This document shows, piece by piece, positions 12,477 to 23,362 of a stretch of 64,000 bases of DNA. Every line of letters begins with the position of its first letter. The stretch's first letter is position 1. Below the pieces are notes generated by a model. It searched no databases and was not told the origin of the DNA. It was given only the letters and a program-made list of their open reading frames with translations. A program made the translations under genes and the position numbers. This stretch comes from Rhodanobacter sp. C03 (GTDB lineage: Bacteria > Pseudomonadota > Gammaproteobacteria > Xanthomonadales > Rhodanobacteraceae). Location: NCBI RefSeq assembly GCF_002001175.1, contig NZ_MUNT01000006.1, positions 62,001-126,000 on the forward strand. Reading direction: 5' to 3'.

Positions 12477-12809
12477 ATGTTGCGCTGGATCGCCCTGGTT
12501 CTGATCCTGATCCTGATCGGACTGCAGCTGAAGCTGTGGACCGGCAACGGGAGCATGCACGAGGTGGATACCTTGCGGGTAGCCGTGAAGAAGCAGACCG
12601 ACGAGAACGCCAAGTTGCAGCAGCGTAACCAGGCGGTCGGCGCCGATGTGCTTGACCTCAAGCACGGCGACCAGGCTGTCGAGGCGCGTGCGCGCACCGA
12701 GCTGGGACTGATCAAGCCGGGCGAAACGTTCTATCAGGTGGTCGAGCAGCCGGCCAACGCCAGCAGCACGCCACCGACACCGGCCACCTCGTCCACCGGT
12801 TCGCCATGA
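12477..12809 (+). CDS. ftsB: Cell division protein FtsB
   Basis: A 110-residue bitopic inner-membrane protein of the divisome FtsQBL subcomplex. One transmembrane helix (about 2-20, RWIALVLILILIGLQLKLW) is followed by a periplasmic coiled coil rich in Lys, Gln, Glu and Asn (31-70) and the conserved ARTELGLIKPGETFYQV. A Ser/Thr/Pro-rich tail of about 20 residues is weakly conserved. It lies 19 bases after eno, and its last 4 bases overlap the start of ispD. Confidence 0.95.
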   Translation: MLRWIALVLILILIGLQLKLWTGNGSMHEVDTLRVAVKKQTDENAKLQQRNQAVGADVLDLKHGDQAVEARARTELGLIKPGETFYQVVEQPANASSTPPTPATSSTGSP

Positions 12810-13501
12810 ACGCGCCGCTGTTGTGGTGCGTGGTGCCGGCGGCCGGACGCGGCACCCGGGTCGGCGGCGATTATCCCAAGCAATACCTGCCTCTGGCCGG
12901 GCGGCCACTGATCGAACACACGCTGGAACGGCTTGCCGCGCATCCGCGGATTGCCGGTCTGCTGGTGACGTTGGGAGCGACGGATGCGCATTGGTCCGGC
13001 ATGACCACACTTCATGGCAAGCCGATACTCACGGCAGTCGGTGGTGCCGAGCGCAGTGACTCGGTCCTGGCCGGGTTGAATGCGTTGCCGGATAGCGTAG
13101 GCGCGGATGATTTTGTACTGGTCCACGATGCCGCAAGGCCCTGTGTGCGGCTGGCCGATATCGGCAAGTTGATCGAACTGGCTGGCGCGGCCGACGGCGG
13201 CCTGCTGGGCGCGCCCCTGCGCGATACGTTGAAGCAAGCGGATGCCGCCGGTCGCAGCGGATTGACTGAGCCGCGGGATCAACGCTGGCGTGCTTTCACA
13301 CCGCAGATGTTCCGACGTGGCGCGCTGTCCACAGCCTTGCGCGACGCCGCGCGACGCGGGGTGAATCCCAGCGACGAGGCAATGGCGATGGAGCAGGCTG
13401 GCTTCGCTCCGTTGCTGGTCGAAGGGGCTGAGGACAATATCAAGGTAACCACGGCGGCGGATTTCGCGCTGGCCGAGTTCCTGCTCGCGAGGACAGCATG
13501 A
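12806..13501 (+). CDS. ispD: 2-C-methyl-D-erythritol 4-phosphate cytidylyltransferase
   Basis: A 231-residue MEP-pathway enzyme that joins CTP and MEP. It shows the nucleotidyltransferase loop [21 protein letters not shown], the LVHDAARPC motif, [24 protein letters not shown] and the closing [16 protein letters not shown]. It overlaps ftsB by 4 bases upstream and ispF by 4 bases (ATGA) downstream, so the consecutive isoprenoid steps are translationally linked. Confidence 0.98.
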   Translation: MNAPLLWCVVPAAGRGTRVGGDYPKQYLPLAGRPLIEHTLERLAAHPRIAGLLVTLGATDAHWSGMTTLHGKPILTAVGGAERSDSVLAGLNALPDSVGADDFVLVHDAARPCVRLADIGKLIELAGAADGGLLGAPLRDTLKQADAAGRSGLTEPRDQRWRAFTPQMFRRGALSTALRDAARRGVNPSDEAMAMEQAGFAPLLVEGAEDNIKVTTAADFALAEFLLARTA

Positions 13502-13974
13502 TGCGCATCGGTACCGGTTTCGACGTGCATGCGTTCGGTGACGGTGACCATGTCACGCTCGGTGGCGTACGCGTGCCACATCATCGCGGGGTGATCGCGC
13601 ATTCGGATGGCGATGTGGTGATTCACGCACTGTGCGATGCGATCTTCGGTGCGCTGGCGCTGGGTGATATCGGCACGCATTTCCCGCCCAGCGACGAACG
13701 CTGGCGCGATGCCGACAGCCGCCAGTTCCTGCGCCATGCGGCGATGCTGATGGCGCAGCACGGTTACGCGTTGGGCAATGCCGATGTCACGGTGATCTGC
13801 GAGGCGCCCAAAGTCGGCCCGCATGCGCCGGCGATGCGCAAAAAACTCGCTGATGACCTGGATAGCGAGATCGGCCGCATCAGCATCAAGGCCACCACCA
13901 CCGAGAAGCTCGGTTTCACCGGCCGCGGCGAAGGTATCGCGGCGCAGGCCTGCGTCCTGCTCGAGCGACGCTGA
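13498..13974 (+). CDS. ispF: 2-C-methyl-D-erythritol 2,4-cyclodiphosphate synthase
   Basis: A 158-residue trimeric zinc enzyme of the MEP pathway. Seen are [12 protein letters not shown] with the Asp-x-His metal pair, [30 protein letters not shown] and the terminal [21 protein letters not shown]. Two adjacent ATG codons (13498, 13501) are possible starts; the first overlaps the ispD stop. truD follows 45 bases later. Confidence 0.98.
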   Translation: MMRIGTGFDVHAFGDGDHVTLGGVRVPHHRGVIAHSDGDVVIHALCDAIFGALALGDIGTHFPPSDERWRDADSRQFLRHAAMLMAQHGYALGNADVTVICEAPKVGPHAPAMRKKLADDLDSEIGRISIKATTTEKLGFTGRGEGIAAQACVLLERR

Positions 13975-14019
13975 GCGCTGCTTCTCCCTATTTAATGCCG
14001 GCGTGACCGGCGGAGTGTC

Positions 14020-15048
14020 ATGTCCGAATCTGAACTTGCCCAAGCCCCGTTGCCATGGGCCTACGGTGCGCCGCCCTTGCAGGCGCAATTGCGCAGCACG
14101 CCAGAGGACTTCGTCGTCGAGGAAATCCTCGGTTATGACGCCGATGGCGCGGGCGAACATGCCTTGCTGTGGGTCGAGAAGCGTGGTGCGAACACCGACT
14201 GGGTAGCGCGCGAGCTGGCGAAGTTTGCCGGCGTGTCGCCGATGGCCGTCGGCTATGCGGGCATGAAGGATCGCCATGCAGTCACCCGCCAGACGTTTTC
14301 GGTGCAATTGGCTGGCAAGCCCGATCCGGACTGGTCGACGTTTCCGCATGCGGAGGTGAAGGTGCTGGCGGCGACCCGGCATTCGCGCAAGCTCAAGCGC
14401 GGCGCGCTGCGGGGCAATCGTTTCGTGCTGGTGCTGCGCGCGGCGCAAGGTGATCGCGACGCCGCGGAGCAAGTGCTGGCACAGATCGCTGCACGTGGCG
14501 TGCCGAACTACTACGGCGAGCAGCGCTTCGGTCGCGAAGGCGGCAATGTGGCGCAGGCGCGGGCGATGTTTGCCGGGCGCCGGGTCGAACGCGACAAGCG
14601 TTCGTTCCTGCTGTCGGCCGCACGTTCGCACATCTTCAACAGCGTGCTGGCGGCACGGGTCGAGCGCGATGCCTGGGACCAGCCGCTGGATGGCGAGATC
14701 TGGTCGCTGGCCGGTTCGCGCTCATGGTTCGGCCCGGAGCCGTTCACCGACGTGCTGGCCGAGCGGCTGGCGCGTGCGGACATCCATCCGTCCGGTCCGT
14801 TATGGGGACAGGGCGAGCCGCCGACCCAAGGCGAAGCCGGCGCACTGGAGCGCGAGATTGGTGCGGCCAACAGTGATCTGGCTGAAGGCGTGGCCGCGGC
14901 GCGCATGGATCAGGAACGACGCCCCCTGCGTCTGCTGCCGAAGGATCTGAAATGGCGCTGGCTCGGCGACGATGTGCTGGAGCTGGCGTTCGAGCTGCCG
15001 GCCGGGGCCTATGCCACGGTCGTGGTGCGCGAACTGGCGCAGAGCTAG
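14020..15048 (+). CDS. truD: tRNA pseudouridine(13) synthase
   Basis: A 342-residue enzyme that makes pseudouridine 13 in tRNA(Glu). The TruD signatures are the N-terminal STPEDFVVEEIL, VEKRGANTDWVARELAKFAGV, the catalytic-loop region GYAGMKDRHAVTRQTFSV, LRGNRFVLVLR and VPNYYGEQRFGREGGNV. The length is typical. The truD-surE-pcm order is shared with other gammaproteobacteria, but here a repeat element and the divergent smr gene are interposed before surE. Confidence 0.97.
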   Translation: MSESELAQAPLPWAYGAPPLQAQLRSTPEDFVVEEILGYDADGAGEHALLWVEKRGANTDWVARELAKFAGVSPMAVGYAGMKDRHAVTRQTFSVQLAGKPDPDWSTFPHAEVKVLAATRHSRKLKRGALRGNRFVLVLRAAQGDRDAAEQVLAQIAARGVPNYYGEQRFGREGGNVAQARAMFAGRRVERDKRSFLLSAARSHIFNSVLAARVERDAWDQPLDGEIWSLAGSRSWFGPEPFTDVLAERLARADIHPSGPLWGQGEPPTQGEAGALEREIGAANSDLAEGVAAARMDQERRPLRLLPKDLKWRWLGDDVLELAFELPAGAYATVVVRELAQS

Positions 15049-15074
15049 ACGGACAATAGGACGTGCCAGATTCT

Positions 15075-15156
15075 TGTAGGAGCGGCTTCAGCCGCGATGC
15101 TTTGCGCCATATTTTCTTCTATGGGGTGAGCTATCGCGGCTGAAGCCGCTCCTACA
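15075..15156. repeat. REP doublet (inverted pair, REPIN-like)
   Basis: Two exact 24-base copies of a GTAGGAGCGGCTTCAGCCGC-type unit face each other (15075-15098 and 15133-15156), separated by 34 bases; each copy contains its own GCGGCT/AGCCGC palindrome. It lies between convergent truD and smr, a typical REP site, and may act as a terminator or mRNA 3' stabiliser. No RAYT transposase gene is seen in this window. Confidence 0.85.
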
Positions 15157-15164
15157 GTTGTTCT

Positions 15165-15710
15165 TCAGCCCTTCAGCAGCACCACCACCGCGCCGGTGCC
15201 CCCTTGTGCCGGCCGTGCCGAGGCAAACGCGATTACATCGTCGCGTCGGCGCAGCATCCGGTCGGTGAGGTTTTTCAATACCGGGCCGGCGGCTTTCGAG
15301 CGCAGCCCCTTGCCGTGCACGATGCGCACGCAGCGCAATCCACCATGTCTGGCCTCGGCCAGGAAGGTGATGATGCTGGCCTGCGCGGCGGCGGCATTCA
15401 TCTGGTGCAGGTCGATATCGTCCTGCACGCTGAACTGGCCACGCTTGAGCTGACGCAGCAGCTTCGGCGAGTAGCCGTCGCGCAGGTAGCTCAGCTCCTC
15501 GCCCACCTCGAGCGTGGCCGGGTCGAATGCCATCTGCAGCAATTCGCCCGGCACCGCCGCCTCGTCGGCTTCCAGCATGTGCGGGTGGGGCTCCGGTTTC
15601 GGCGCGGCTGGCGGCGGTTCGACGTGATCGAGCGGGCGCACGTCGCCGATCGCCTCGCGAAACAGGCGGCTGTCGTGATCGTCGACCGCTAAAGGTGTAC
15701 GGCGCTTCAT
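15165..15710 (-). CDS. Smr-domain protein (MutS2/Smr-like nuclease family)
   Basis: A 181-residue protein with a C-terminal Smr domain. The domain's conserved DLHQM (in DDIDLHQMNAAAA) and RIVHGKGLRS motifs are present, followed by VIAFASARPAQGGTGAVVVLL. The N-terminal half is an Asp/Pro-rich linker ending in LSYLRDGYSPKLLRQLKRG, the usual layout of stand-alone Smr proteins with DNA/RNA endonuclease or nicking activity. The ATG at 15710 is chosen because upstream codons (Cys/His/Ser-rich) do not resemble the family, although the frame stays open to 15899. It is divergent from surE. Confidence 0.9.
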   Translation of the reverse strand: MKRRTPLAVDDHDSRLFREAIGDVRPLDHVEPPPAAPKPEPHPHMLEADEAAVPGELLQMAFDPATLEVGEELSYLRDGYSPKLLRQLKRGQFSVQDDIDLHQMNAAAAQASIITFLAEARHGGLRCVRIVHGKGLRSKAAGPVLKNLTDRMLRRRDDVIAFASARPAQGGTGAVVVLLKG

Positions 15711-15852
15711 GTCGCCATGGTAATGCGTGTCGCCGCTCGCGGCAGCGCGATGCATGTGAATCCGCTTGCCTGCTACGGTAGACTTCGATGGATGGAGTGC
15801 GTGCAGGGAATCACCGGCGGCGCACCCGCAGACAGCTTTCGAACGGATCATC

Positions 15853-16653
15853 ATGCGAGTTTTGGTTAGTAACGACGATGGCGTGGATGCACCGGGCATC
15901 CGCGTGCTTGCCGAGCGCCTCGGTGCGGTCGGTCAGGTGACGGTGGTCGCGCCCGACCGCGACCGTTCCGGCGCCAGCAATTCACTCACCCTCGACGCGC
16001 CGTTGCGCGTGCTGCCGATGGGTAATGGTTATTACCGGGTAGCCGGCACGCCGACCGATTGCGTGCACCTGGCGCTGGCCGGGCTGCTGGCCGAGGAGCC
16101 CGACATCGTGGTGTCCGGCATCAACAACTCGGCGAATCTCGGTGACGACGTGATCTATTCGGGTACGGTGTCGGCGGCGATGGAAGGACGTTTCCTCGGC
16201 CTGCCGGCGATCGCGGTGTCGCTGGTCAGCCGGGATCACAAGGGTGTGCATTACGACGCGGCTGCCAACGCGGTGTTGCTGCTGATGCAGCGGCTGCTGG
16301 TCGATCCGCTGCCGGCCGACACGATCCTCAACGTCAACGTGCCGGACCGGCCATGGGCAGAGATCAAGGGCTTCGAAGTGACCCGGCTGGGACGACGCCA
16401 TCGCGCCGCGCCGTGCATCAAGCAGACCGATCCACGCGGCCGGCCGATCTGGTGGATCGGACCGCCCGGTGAAGTGGACGACGCGGGTCCCGGTACGGAT
16501 TTCGATGCCGTGCAGCGCGGGTTTGTTTCGGTGACGCCGATCCACGTCGACCTGACCCGTTTCCAGGCACTGGAGAAGGTCAGCAGCTGGATGCAGGCAT
16601 TGAGCGACGACATGACGACCGGCCAGACCATCCACAATGATGAGGCCGCCTGA
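15853..16653 (+). CDS. surE: 5'/3'-nucleotidase SurE
   Basis: A 266-residue metal-dependent survival phosphatase acting on nucleoside monophosphates. The start [16 protein letters not shown] places the metal-binding Asp-Asp at residues 8-9, followed by [26 protein letters not shown] and [25 protein letters not shown]. An upstream in-frame ATG (15766) would add 29 residues not found in the family. pcm begins 3 bases after the stop, the usual surE-pcm operon. Confidence 0.97.
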   Translation: MRVLVSNDDGVDAPGIRVLAERLGAVGQVTVVAPDRDRSGASNSLTLDAPLRVLPMGNGYYRVAGTPTDCVHLALAGLLAEEPDIVVSGINNSANLGDDVIYSGTVSAAMEGRFLGLPAIAVSLVSRDHKGVHYDAAANAVLLLMQRLLVDPLPADTILNVNVPDRPWAEIKGFEVTRLGRRHRAAPCIKQTDPRGRPIWWIGPPGEVDDAGPGTDFDAVQRGFVSVTPIHVDLTRFQALEKVSSWMQALSDDMTTGQTIHNDEAA

Positions 16654-16656
16654 GCG

Positions 16657-17337
16657 ATGAATGTCTATCCCATGTCGGCGGCGGATCTCAAGGGCGAGGG
16701 CATGACCTCGCAGCGCGCGCGTGATCGCCTCGTGGCCAGCCTGAAAGAGGAAGGCATCCGCGATCTGCGGGTGATCGATGTGATCCGCAACACGCCGCGC
16801 CATCACTTCATCGACCAGGCGCTGCATTCGCGCGCGTACGAAAATACCGCGTTGCCGATCGGCCATGGCCAGACCATCTCGCAACCGTGGGTGGTGGCGC
16901 GCATGACCGAGGCATTGCTCGAGTTCGGTATACCGCAGAAGGTGCTGGAGATCGGCACCGGTTCCGGTTACCAGGCAGCCGTATTGGCCTCGCTGGTGCC
17001 ACAGGTGTTCACCGTGGAGCGGATCGAGGAGTTGCTGCGCCAGGCGCGCCGTCGTTTCCGTCAACTCGGCCTGACCAATCTGCGTTCGCGCTACGACGAC
17101 GGCAAGCTCGGCTGGCCCGATGAGGCGCCGTTCGACGCGATCATCCTCACCGCTGCCGGCGACACTATCCCCACCAGGATTCTCGATCAGTTGAGCCCTA
17201 CCGGCGTGCTGGTGGCACCGGTCGGCTCACCCAGCAGGCAGACATTGATCCGCATGCGCGGTGATGGGCAGGGCGATTTCACCCAGGAGGAACTTGGCGC
17301 GGTCAGCTTCGTGCCGCTGCTGGGCGGGATCGGTTGA
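16657..17337 (+). CDS. pcm: Protein-L-isoaspartate O-methyltransferase
   Basis: A 226-residue SAM-dependent enzyme that repairs isoaspartyl residues in aged proteins. Seen are HHFIDQALHSRAYENTALPIG, GQTISQPWVVARMTEALL and the SAM motif VLEIGTGSGYQAAVLA, then FTVERIEELL and DAIILTAAGD. About 15 extra residues precede the usual start. Its stop overlaps the next gene's ATG by one base. Confidence 0.97.
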   Translation: MNVYPMSAADLKGEGMTSQRARDRLVASLKEEGIRDLRVIDVIRNTPRHHFIDQALHSRAYENTALPIGHGQTISQPWVVARMTEALLEFGIPQKVLEIGTGSGYQAAVLASLVPQVFTVERIEELLRQARRRFRQLGLTNLRSRYDDGKLGWPDEAPFDAIILTAAGDTIPTRILDQLSPTGVLVAPVGSPSRQTLIRMRGDGQGDFTQEELGAVSFVPLLGGIG

Positions 17338-17942
17338 TGCGCCTGTTCGGAACGCTTTATGCGCGCGCGCTGGTATGGGCACGCGCCCCACGCGCGGTGT
17401 ATTACCTGTGCGGACTCAGTTTTGTCGAGGCCTTCATCTTTCCGGTCATGCCCGAAGTGATGCTGGCCCCGATGATGCTGGGCAAGCGGCACAAGGCGTT
17501 TTTCTACGCCAACATCTCGCTGTTGTTTTCACTGATCGGGGCACTCGTCGGCTATGCGCTGGGGCACTGGGCTTACGAGGCGGTGAAGCCGCTGTTCAGT
17601 CCGCATATGCAGCAAACGGTCACGACCTGGGTGGAAAACCTGCGCACCGACATGAACCAGCATTGGCTGGCCATGCTGGGGGCACTGATGCTGGCTGCGC
17701 TGCAGCCAGTGATTCCGATGAAATTTGTCACCTGGGCCGCCGGTATCGTCGGCGTGCCGGTACTGCCTTTCCTCGCCTGCATTGCGGTGGGCCGGGGCAA
17801 GCGGGTATGGCTGCTCGCGTTGCTGATCAAGCTGTTCGGCGAGCGCGCCGAGCGCATGTTGCACAAGCATATCGAATGGATCGGCTGGGCCGCGCTGGTG
17901 CTGCTGGGCCTGCTCCTGGTGTGGTGGCTGTGGCCGCGTTGA
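17337..17942 (+). CDS. YqaA-like DedA/SNARE-associated membrane protein
   Basis: A 201-residue polytopic inner-membrane protein. It has a typical VEAFIFPVMPEVMLAPMML segment with helix-breaking prolines, a second re-entrant-like stretch with ALQPVIPMKFVTWAAGIVGVP, and a C-terminal transmembrane helix (AALVLLGLLLVWWLW). These match YqaA-type members of the DedA superfamily, involved in membrane homeostasis. The ATG at 17337 overlaps the pcm stop (TGATG). surE-pcm-yqaA-nlpD is a conserved order. Confidence 0.88.
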   Translation: MRLFGTLYARALVWARAPRAVYYLCGLSFVEAFIFPVMPEVMLAPMMLGKRHKAFFYANISLLFSLIGALVGYALGHWAYEAVKPLFSPHMQQTVTTWVENLRTDMNQHWLAMLGALMLAALQPVIPMKFVTWAAGIVGVPVLPFLACIAVGRGKRVWLLALLIKLFGERAERMLHKHIEWIGWAALVLLGLLLVWWLWPR

Positions 17943-17971
17943 TGGCCAGCTGGCTGGCGGAGCGACTGTGC

Positions 17972-19003
17972 ATGAAAAAGCTGTGTCGCCTCGCTATGCT
18001 GATGCGCATGGATCGAACTCTTCAATGGTTGATGCCTTTTGTCGTGTCCCTGCTGCTGGTCGGTTGCGGCACCATGCGCAGCTCGGTAGTAGTCGAGCCA
18101 GCGCCAGGCAGTGGTTACGATCGCGGCAGCACGACCGTGATGCCAGCCCGCACGCCAATTCCCGGTGGCAGTTATCAAGTGGCCAAGGGCGACACGCTGT
18201 ATTCGATCGCTTTTCGCAATGGCGTGGATTTTCGCGATCTGGCACAGTGGAACGGCATTGCCGTGCCTTACACGATCTGGCCAGGGCAGCGACTGACGTT
18301 GTCGCCGTCGAGTAAGCCTGCCATTGTCCATGTGACCAGCACACCGTCCGCGACGCCTGCCACGCCCCCGCCTGTCGTGGCGGCGGCCCCGGTATTCGAG
18401 ACAGTGAGGTCGCCACCTGCCACGTCTGCGTCCATCGACACGTCGGCGCATCCTGCTCCGGCTTCGCCGGTGCAGTTGCCGCCATTGCCGAAGCCTGGGT
18501 TGCCAACGCATCCCGCCGTGGCATCAACGACGACGGTCGTCCCGGTGGCGGGCCTGCCTACGCCGGCACCAGCAACCTTGCCACCGCCAGCTCCGGTACC
18601 GTTGGTGGCCAGCGGCCCCTCACGTGGCGTCAGCGGAGTGAACTGGCGTTGGCCGGCCGAAGGCAGCCTGATCAGTCGGTTCAAGAGTGGCGATGCGATC
18701 CCCGGTATCGAGATCGGCGGCAAGCAGGGCGACCCGGTCCGGGCCGCTGCCGATGGCGTGGTGGTTTACAGCGGCAACGGTCTGGTCGGTTATGGCGAGC
18801 TGGTGATTATCAAGCACAACGACAGCTTCCTGTCCGCCTATGGACACAACAGCAAGCGACTGGTGAAGGAAGGTCAGCGGGTCAGTGCCGGTCAGCAGAT
18901 TGCCGAGATGGGTTCCACCGGCGCCACGCGCAACGAGCTGGAGTTCCAGATCCGCAAGGACGGCAATCCAGTCGATCCGCTGGGTTATCTGCCATCCCGT
19001 TGA
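17972..19003 (+). CDS. nlpD: NlpD-like lipoprotein, LysM plus LytM domain (probable amidase activator)
   Basis: A 343-residue outer-membrane lipoprotein. A hydrophobic signal ends in LLLVGC (lipobox Cys about residue 31). A LysM domain follows (SYQVAKGDTLYSIAFRNG to YTIWPGQRLTL), then a Pro/Ala/Thr linker of about 120 residues and a C-terminal LytM/M23 domain (AADGVVVYSGN, YGELVIIKHND, YGHNSK, EMGSTGATRNELEFQI). The usual zinc ligands of active LytM enzymes (HxxxD, HxH) are replaced (GIEIGG, ELEF), as in E. coli NlpD, which activates AmiC rather than cutting peptidoglycan. ATG 17972 has a GGAG 10 bases upstream; 17942, 17996 and 18002 are alternatives. rpoS does not follow. Confidence 0.9.
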   Translation: MKKLCRLAMLMRMDRTLQWLMPFVVSLLLVGCGTMRSSVVVEPAPGSGYDRGSTTVMPARTPIPGGSYQVAKGDTLYSIAFRNGVDFRDLAQWNGIAVPYTIWPGQRLTLSPSSKPAIVHVTSTPSATPATPPPVVAAAPVFETVRSPPATSASIDTSAHPAPASPVQLPPLPKPGLPTHPAVASTTTVVPVAGLPTPAPATLPPPAPVPLVASGPSRGVSGVNWRWPAEGSLISRFKSGDAIPGIEIGGKQGDPVRAAADGVVVYSGNGLVGYGELVIIKHNDSFLSAYGHNSKRLVKEGQRVSAGQQIAEMGSTGATRNELEFQIRKDGNPVDPLGYLPSR

Positions 19004-19027
19004 GATAGCCGCGCAGGGTCGCGGCGA

Positions 19028-19405
19028 TCAGTCGGGCGGCAGGATGAATCCGGCCACCACGCGGCGGCCTTCGCCCGCCAGCAGGTTGTAAGTGCGCGCG
19101 GCGGCGGCGTTGTCCATCACTTCGATACCGACGCCCTTGCGCAGGAAGCCGGCCACAAACGCGGCGGCCGGAAACACCTGGCGTTCCCCTGTTCCCAGGA
19201 TCACCAGCTCCGGCTGCAGGGCCAGTACGTTATCGACATGACTGGCATCCAGTGCGCCGACGGTATTCACCGGCCAGTGCTCGATTGCCTGATCCGGTGC
19301 CAGCAGGAAGCTGGCATGAAGCTCGCGGTCGATCAGGGTGACGCTGCGGGCGCCGACCCGGCGCACGAACAAATATCCTTCGGGACGGTCGAGTGACAGG
19401 TCCAT
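19028..19405 (-). CDS. Mth938-like domain protein (DUF498/NDUFAF3-like)
   Basis: A 125-residue single-domain protein. The motifs LILGTGERQVFPAAAFVAGF and GIEVMDNAAAARTYNLLAGEGRRVVAGFIL are characteristic of the Mth938 fold; human NDUFAF3, a complex I assembly factor, is a distant relative, but no bacterial function is established. It lies 11 bases downstream of yhbY on the same strand, suggesting a two-gene operon. Confidence 0.9.
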   Translation of the reverse strand: MDLSLDRPEGYLFVRRVGARSVTLIDRELHASFLLAPDQAIEHWPVNTVGALDASHVDNVLALQPELVILGTGERQVFPAAAFVAGFLRKGVGIEVMDNAAAARTYNLLAGEGRRVVAGFILPPD

Positions 19406-19416
19406 CCGGCAGCCTC

Positions 19417-19713
19417 TCAGCGCGGCAGGGCGATCTTCGGCTCGTCGTCGTTGCGGCGGAACAGCACGACAACATGGCCGATCTGGTGGACTTCTTCGGC
19501 CTTGGTGCCATCGACGAGCACGTCGATCTGCGCCTGCCGTTCATCTTTGTCACCGCCGGAAAGCTTCACCTTGACCAGTTCGTGGATGTCCAGCGTCAGG
19601 TTCAGTTCCTTGACCACAGCCGCTGAGGCCCCCTTGTTGCCAAGCAGGATGAGCGGGCTCAGATCGTGGGCGAGGCTGCGCAGGTAACGGATCTGCGAGG
19701 AGGAAAGGGCCAT
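19417..19713 (-). CDS. yhbY: YhbY family ribosome-associated RNA-binding protein
   Basis: A 98-residue CRM-domain protein. The N-terminus (LSSSQIRYLRSLAHDLSP), the conserved ILLGNKGASAAVVKELNLTL and the VLFRRNDDEPKI end match YhbY, which binds pre-50S ribosomal particles. The yhbY gene is classically divergent from rlmE (ftsJ), exactly as here. Confidence 0.95.
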   Translation of the reverse strand: MALSSSQIRYLRSLAHDLSPLILLGNKGASAAVVKELNLTLDIHELVKVKLSGGDKDERQAQIDVLVDGTKAEEVHQIGHVVVLFRRNDDEPKIALPR

Positions 19714-19795
19714 GCGGTGGTGCTCGATTCGCGGTCAGTGAACGGCAAAGGGTATCATGCAGCATCCCGATCCCCAATCTGTGACCGAAGACGAC

Positions 19796-20442
19796 ATGGC
19801 CCGCAGCAAAAGCAGCGCAGTCTGGCTGCGCGAACATTTCAACGACGAATTCGTCAAAAAAGCCCAGGCCGAGGGCTTGCGTTCGCGTGCGGTCTACAAA
19901 CTGGAAGAGCTGATCGAACGTGACCGCCTGCTCAAGCCTGGCATCAATGTAGTCGACCTGGGCGCCGCGCCGGGCAGCTGGTCACAGCTCGTGCGCAACC
20001 GTCTGGGCGACACCGGCAAGGTGTTCGCACTGGACATCCTGCCGATGCAGAGTATCGCCGGGGTGGACTTCCTGCAGGGCGATTTCCGTGAAGAAACCGT
20101 GCTGCGCGAGCTGGAGTCCCGTTTGGATGGCTGCAAGCTGGATCTTGTGCTGTGCGATCTGGCCCCCAATATGAGTGGAGTGGCGCTGGCCGACCAGATC
20201 CGTGCAATGGCTCTGGCCGACTTGGCGCTGGATTTCAGTCGGCAGTGGCTGAAGCCGGGTGGGTCGTTCCTGATCAAGTTGTTTCAGGGCGTTGGCTTCG
20301 ACGATTACTTGCGCAGCTTGCGTGCGGACTTCACCCGCGTAACCATGCGTAAACCAAAGGCCTCACGCGCACGTTCGCGTGAGGTGTACGCACTGGCGAT
20401 GGGCCTCAAACCTTCGGCAGTGTCACCGGGCGAGAACCGTGC

Positions 20443-20446
<4 letters not shown>
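19796..20446 (+). CDS. rlmE: 23S rRNA (uridine(2552)-2'-O)-methyltransferase
   Basis: A 216-residue SAM enzyme that methylates the A-loop of 23S rRNA. It has [28 protein letters not shown], the SAM motif [15 protein letters not shown] and [13 protein letters not shown]. An upstream ATG at 19757 is in frame and has AAAGGG before it, but the E. coli protein starts in register with 19796. It overlaps ftsH by 4 bases, the canonical rlmE-ftsH operon. Confidence 0.96.
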
Positions 20447-22395
<1,949 letters not shown>

Positions 22396-22440
22396 TCCGG
22401 ATTTGGACGGCCATAAGCGTTTCGACGTAGAGTGACGAAA

Positions 22441-22470
22441 GAGGGCGGCCATAGGCCGCTCTCTTGATTT
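22441..22470 (+). terminator. Probable rho-independent terminator after ftsH
   Basis: A 10-bp GC-rich stem (22441-22450 with 22454-22463, one G-U pair) with a 3-base loop is followed by TTGATTT. The weak T-tract lowers certainty. Confidence 0.6.
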
Positions 22471-22583
22471 GTATCGCCGTGATGTGAATTCGTGGCTTCG
22501 TCATGGACAAGAGTGGCAAGGCCATCTGTCAGGTCATGTTCGCGTGATTTGGCGAATGTTATGAAAAAATTTCACGAAAAGTG

Positions 22584-22612
22584 TTGACGCATAGCGCTGG
22601 AGCCTGAATAAT
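22584..22612 (+). promoter_or_regulatory. Sigma-70 promoter of the tRNA operon
   Basis: TTGACG at 22584-22589 and AATAAT at 22607-22612 are separated by exactly 17 bases and followed by a C-rich stretch. It lies 68 bases before the tRNA-Arg gene and after the ftsH terminator, so it most likely drives the tRNA run. Confidence 0.7.
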
Positions 22613-22679
22613 TCCGCTCCTTGCTTCAACTCCTGATGCGCAGGCATCACGGCGATGAAGTTCGAACAATTTTTTCAGT

Positions 22680-22756
22680 GCGCCCGTAGCTCAGTTGGAT
22701 AGAGTACCTGGCTACGAACTAGGTGGTCGGGAGTTCGAATCTCTCCGGGCGCACCA
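22680..22756 (+). tRNA. tRNA-Arg (anticodon ACG)
   Basis: The cloverleaf has a GCGCCCG/CGGGCGC acceptor stem, the TAGCTCAGTTGGATAGAG D-arm, the CTACGAA anticodon loop, GTTCGAATC in the T-arm and an encoded CCA. First gene of a five-tRNA run. Confidence 0.97.
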
Positions 22757-22933
22757 TTTTTATACGGCGAGGCGGGGTGCTTGCACCCCGTTTTGTTTTC
22801 ACGGAGTGGGTGTTTCTACTTCGCGAAAACGATGATCAAGCGACAAAGGTGTGCTTCGATACGGATTGACTGAGCGAGGCGTCACCCGTAACATTTCAAG
22901 GCTCCGGTGGTGATGCTGTCGGGGATTCGAAAG

Positions 22934-23010
22934 CGGGGTATAGCTCAGTCTGGTAGAGCGTTGCGTTTGGGACGCAAAAGTCGGGGGTTCGAATCCCTCT
23001 GCCCCGACCA
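22934..23010 (+). tRNA. tRNA-Pro (anticodon TGG)
   Basis: The acceptor stem is CGGGGTA/TGCCCCG with the first base C that is typical of tRNA-Pro, the anticodon loop is TTTGGGA, and CCA is encoded. It is separated from the preceding tRNA by 177 bases. Confidence 0.95.
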
Positions 23011-23038
23011 GCGACGCAATCTGCAGTCACAGTAGATG

Positions 23039-23115
23039 GCGCCTGTAGCTCAACCGGATAGAGCATCGGCCTTCTAAGCCGACGGTTGCAGGTTCGAGTC
23101 CTGTCGGGCGCACCA
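23039..23115 (+). tRNA. tRNA-Arg (anticodon TCT)
   Basis: The acceptor stem is GCGCCTG/CGGGCGC with one G-U pair, the anticodon loop is CTTCTAA, and CCA is encoded. It follows tRNA-Pro after 28 bases. Confidence 0.97.
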
Positions 23116-23129
23116 GTTTCAAGATTTAT

Positions 23130-23207
23130 GGTGGGTGTAGCTCAGCTGGTTAGAGTCCCGGATTGTGATTCCGGTTGTCGTGGGTTCGAATCCCATCATC
23201 CACCCCA
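23130..23207 (+). tRNA. tRNA-His (anticodon GTG)
   Basis: The acceptor stem GTGGGTG/CATCCAC is preceded by the extra G(-1), here at 23130, that pairs with C73, the hallmark of tRNA-His. The anticodon loop is TTGTGAT and CCA is encoded. Confidence 0.96.
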
Positions 23208-23244
23208 GTTTCAAAGCCTGATTTGCAGGTGCAAGCAAGTTCAG

Positions 23245-23320
<76 letters not shown>

Positions 23321-23326
23321 ATCAAA

Positions 23327-23362
23327 CAAAACGCCGATCGCCTGCGATCGGCGTTTTGTTTT
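23327..23362 (+). terminator. Rho-independent terminator of the tRNA run
   Basis: Exact 14-base inverted repeat (23327-23340 with 23345-23358) with a 4-base loop and a TTTTGTTTT tail. Confidence 0.9.
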
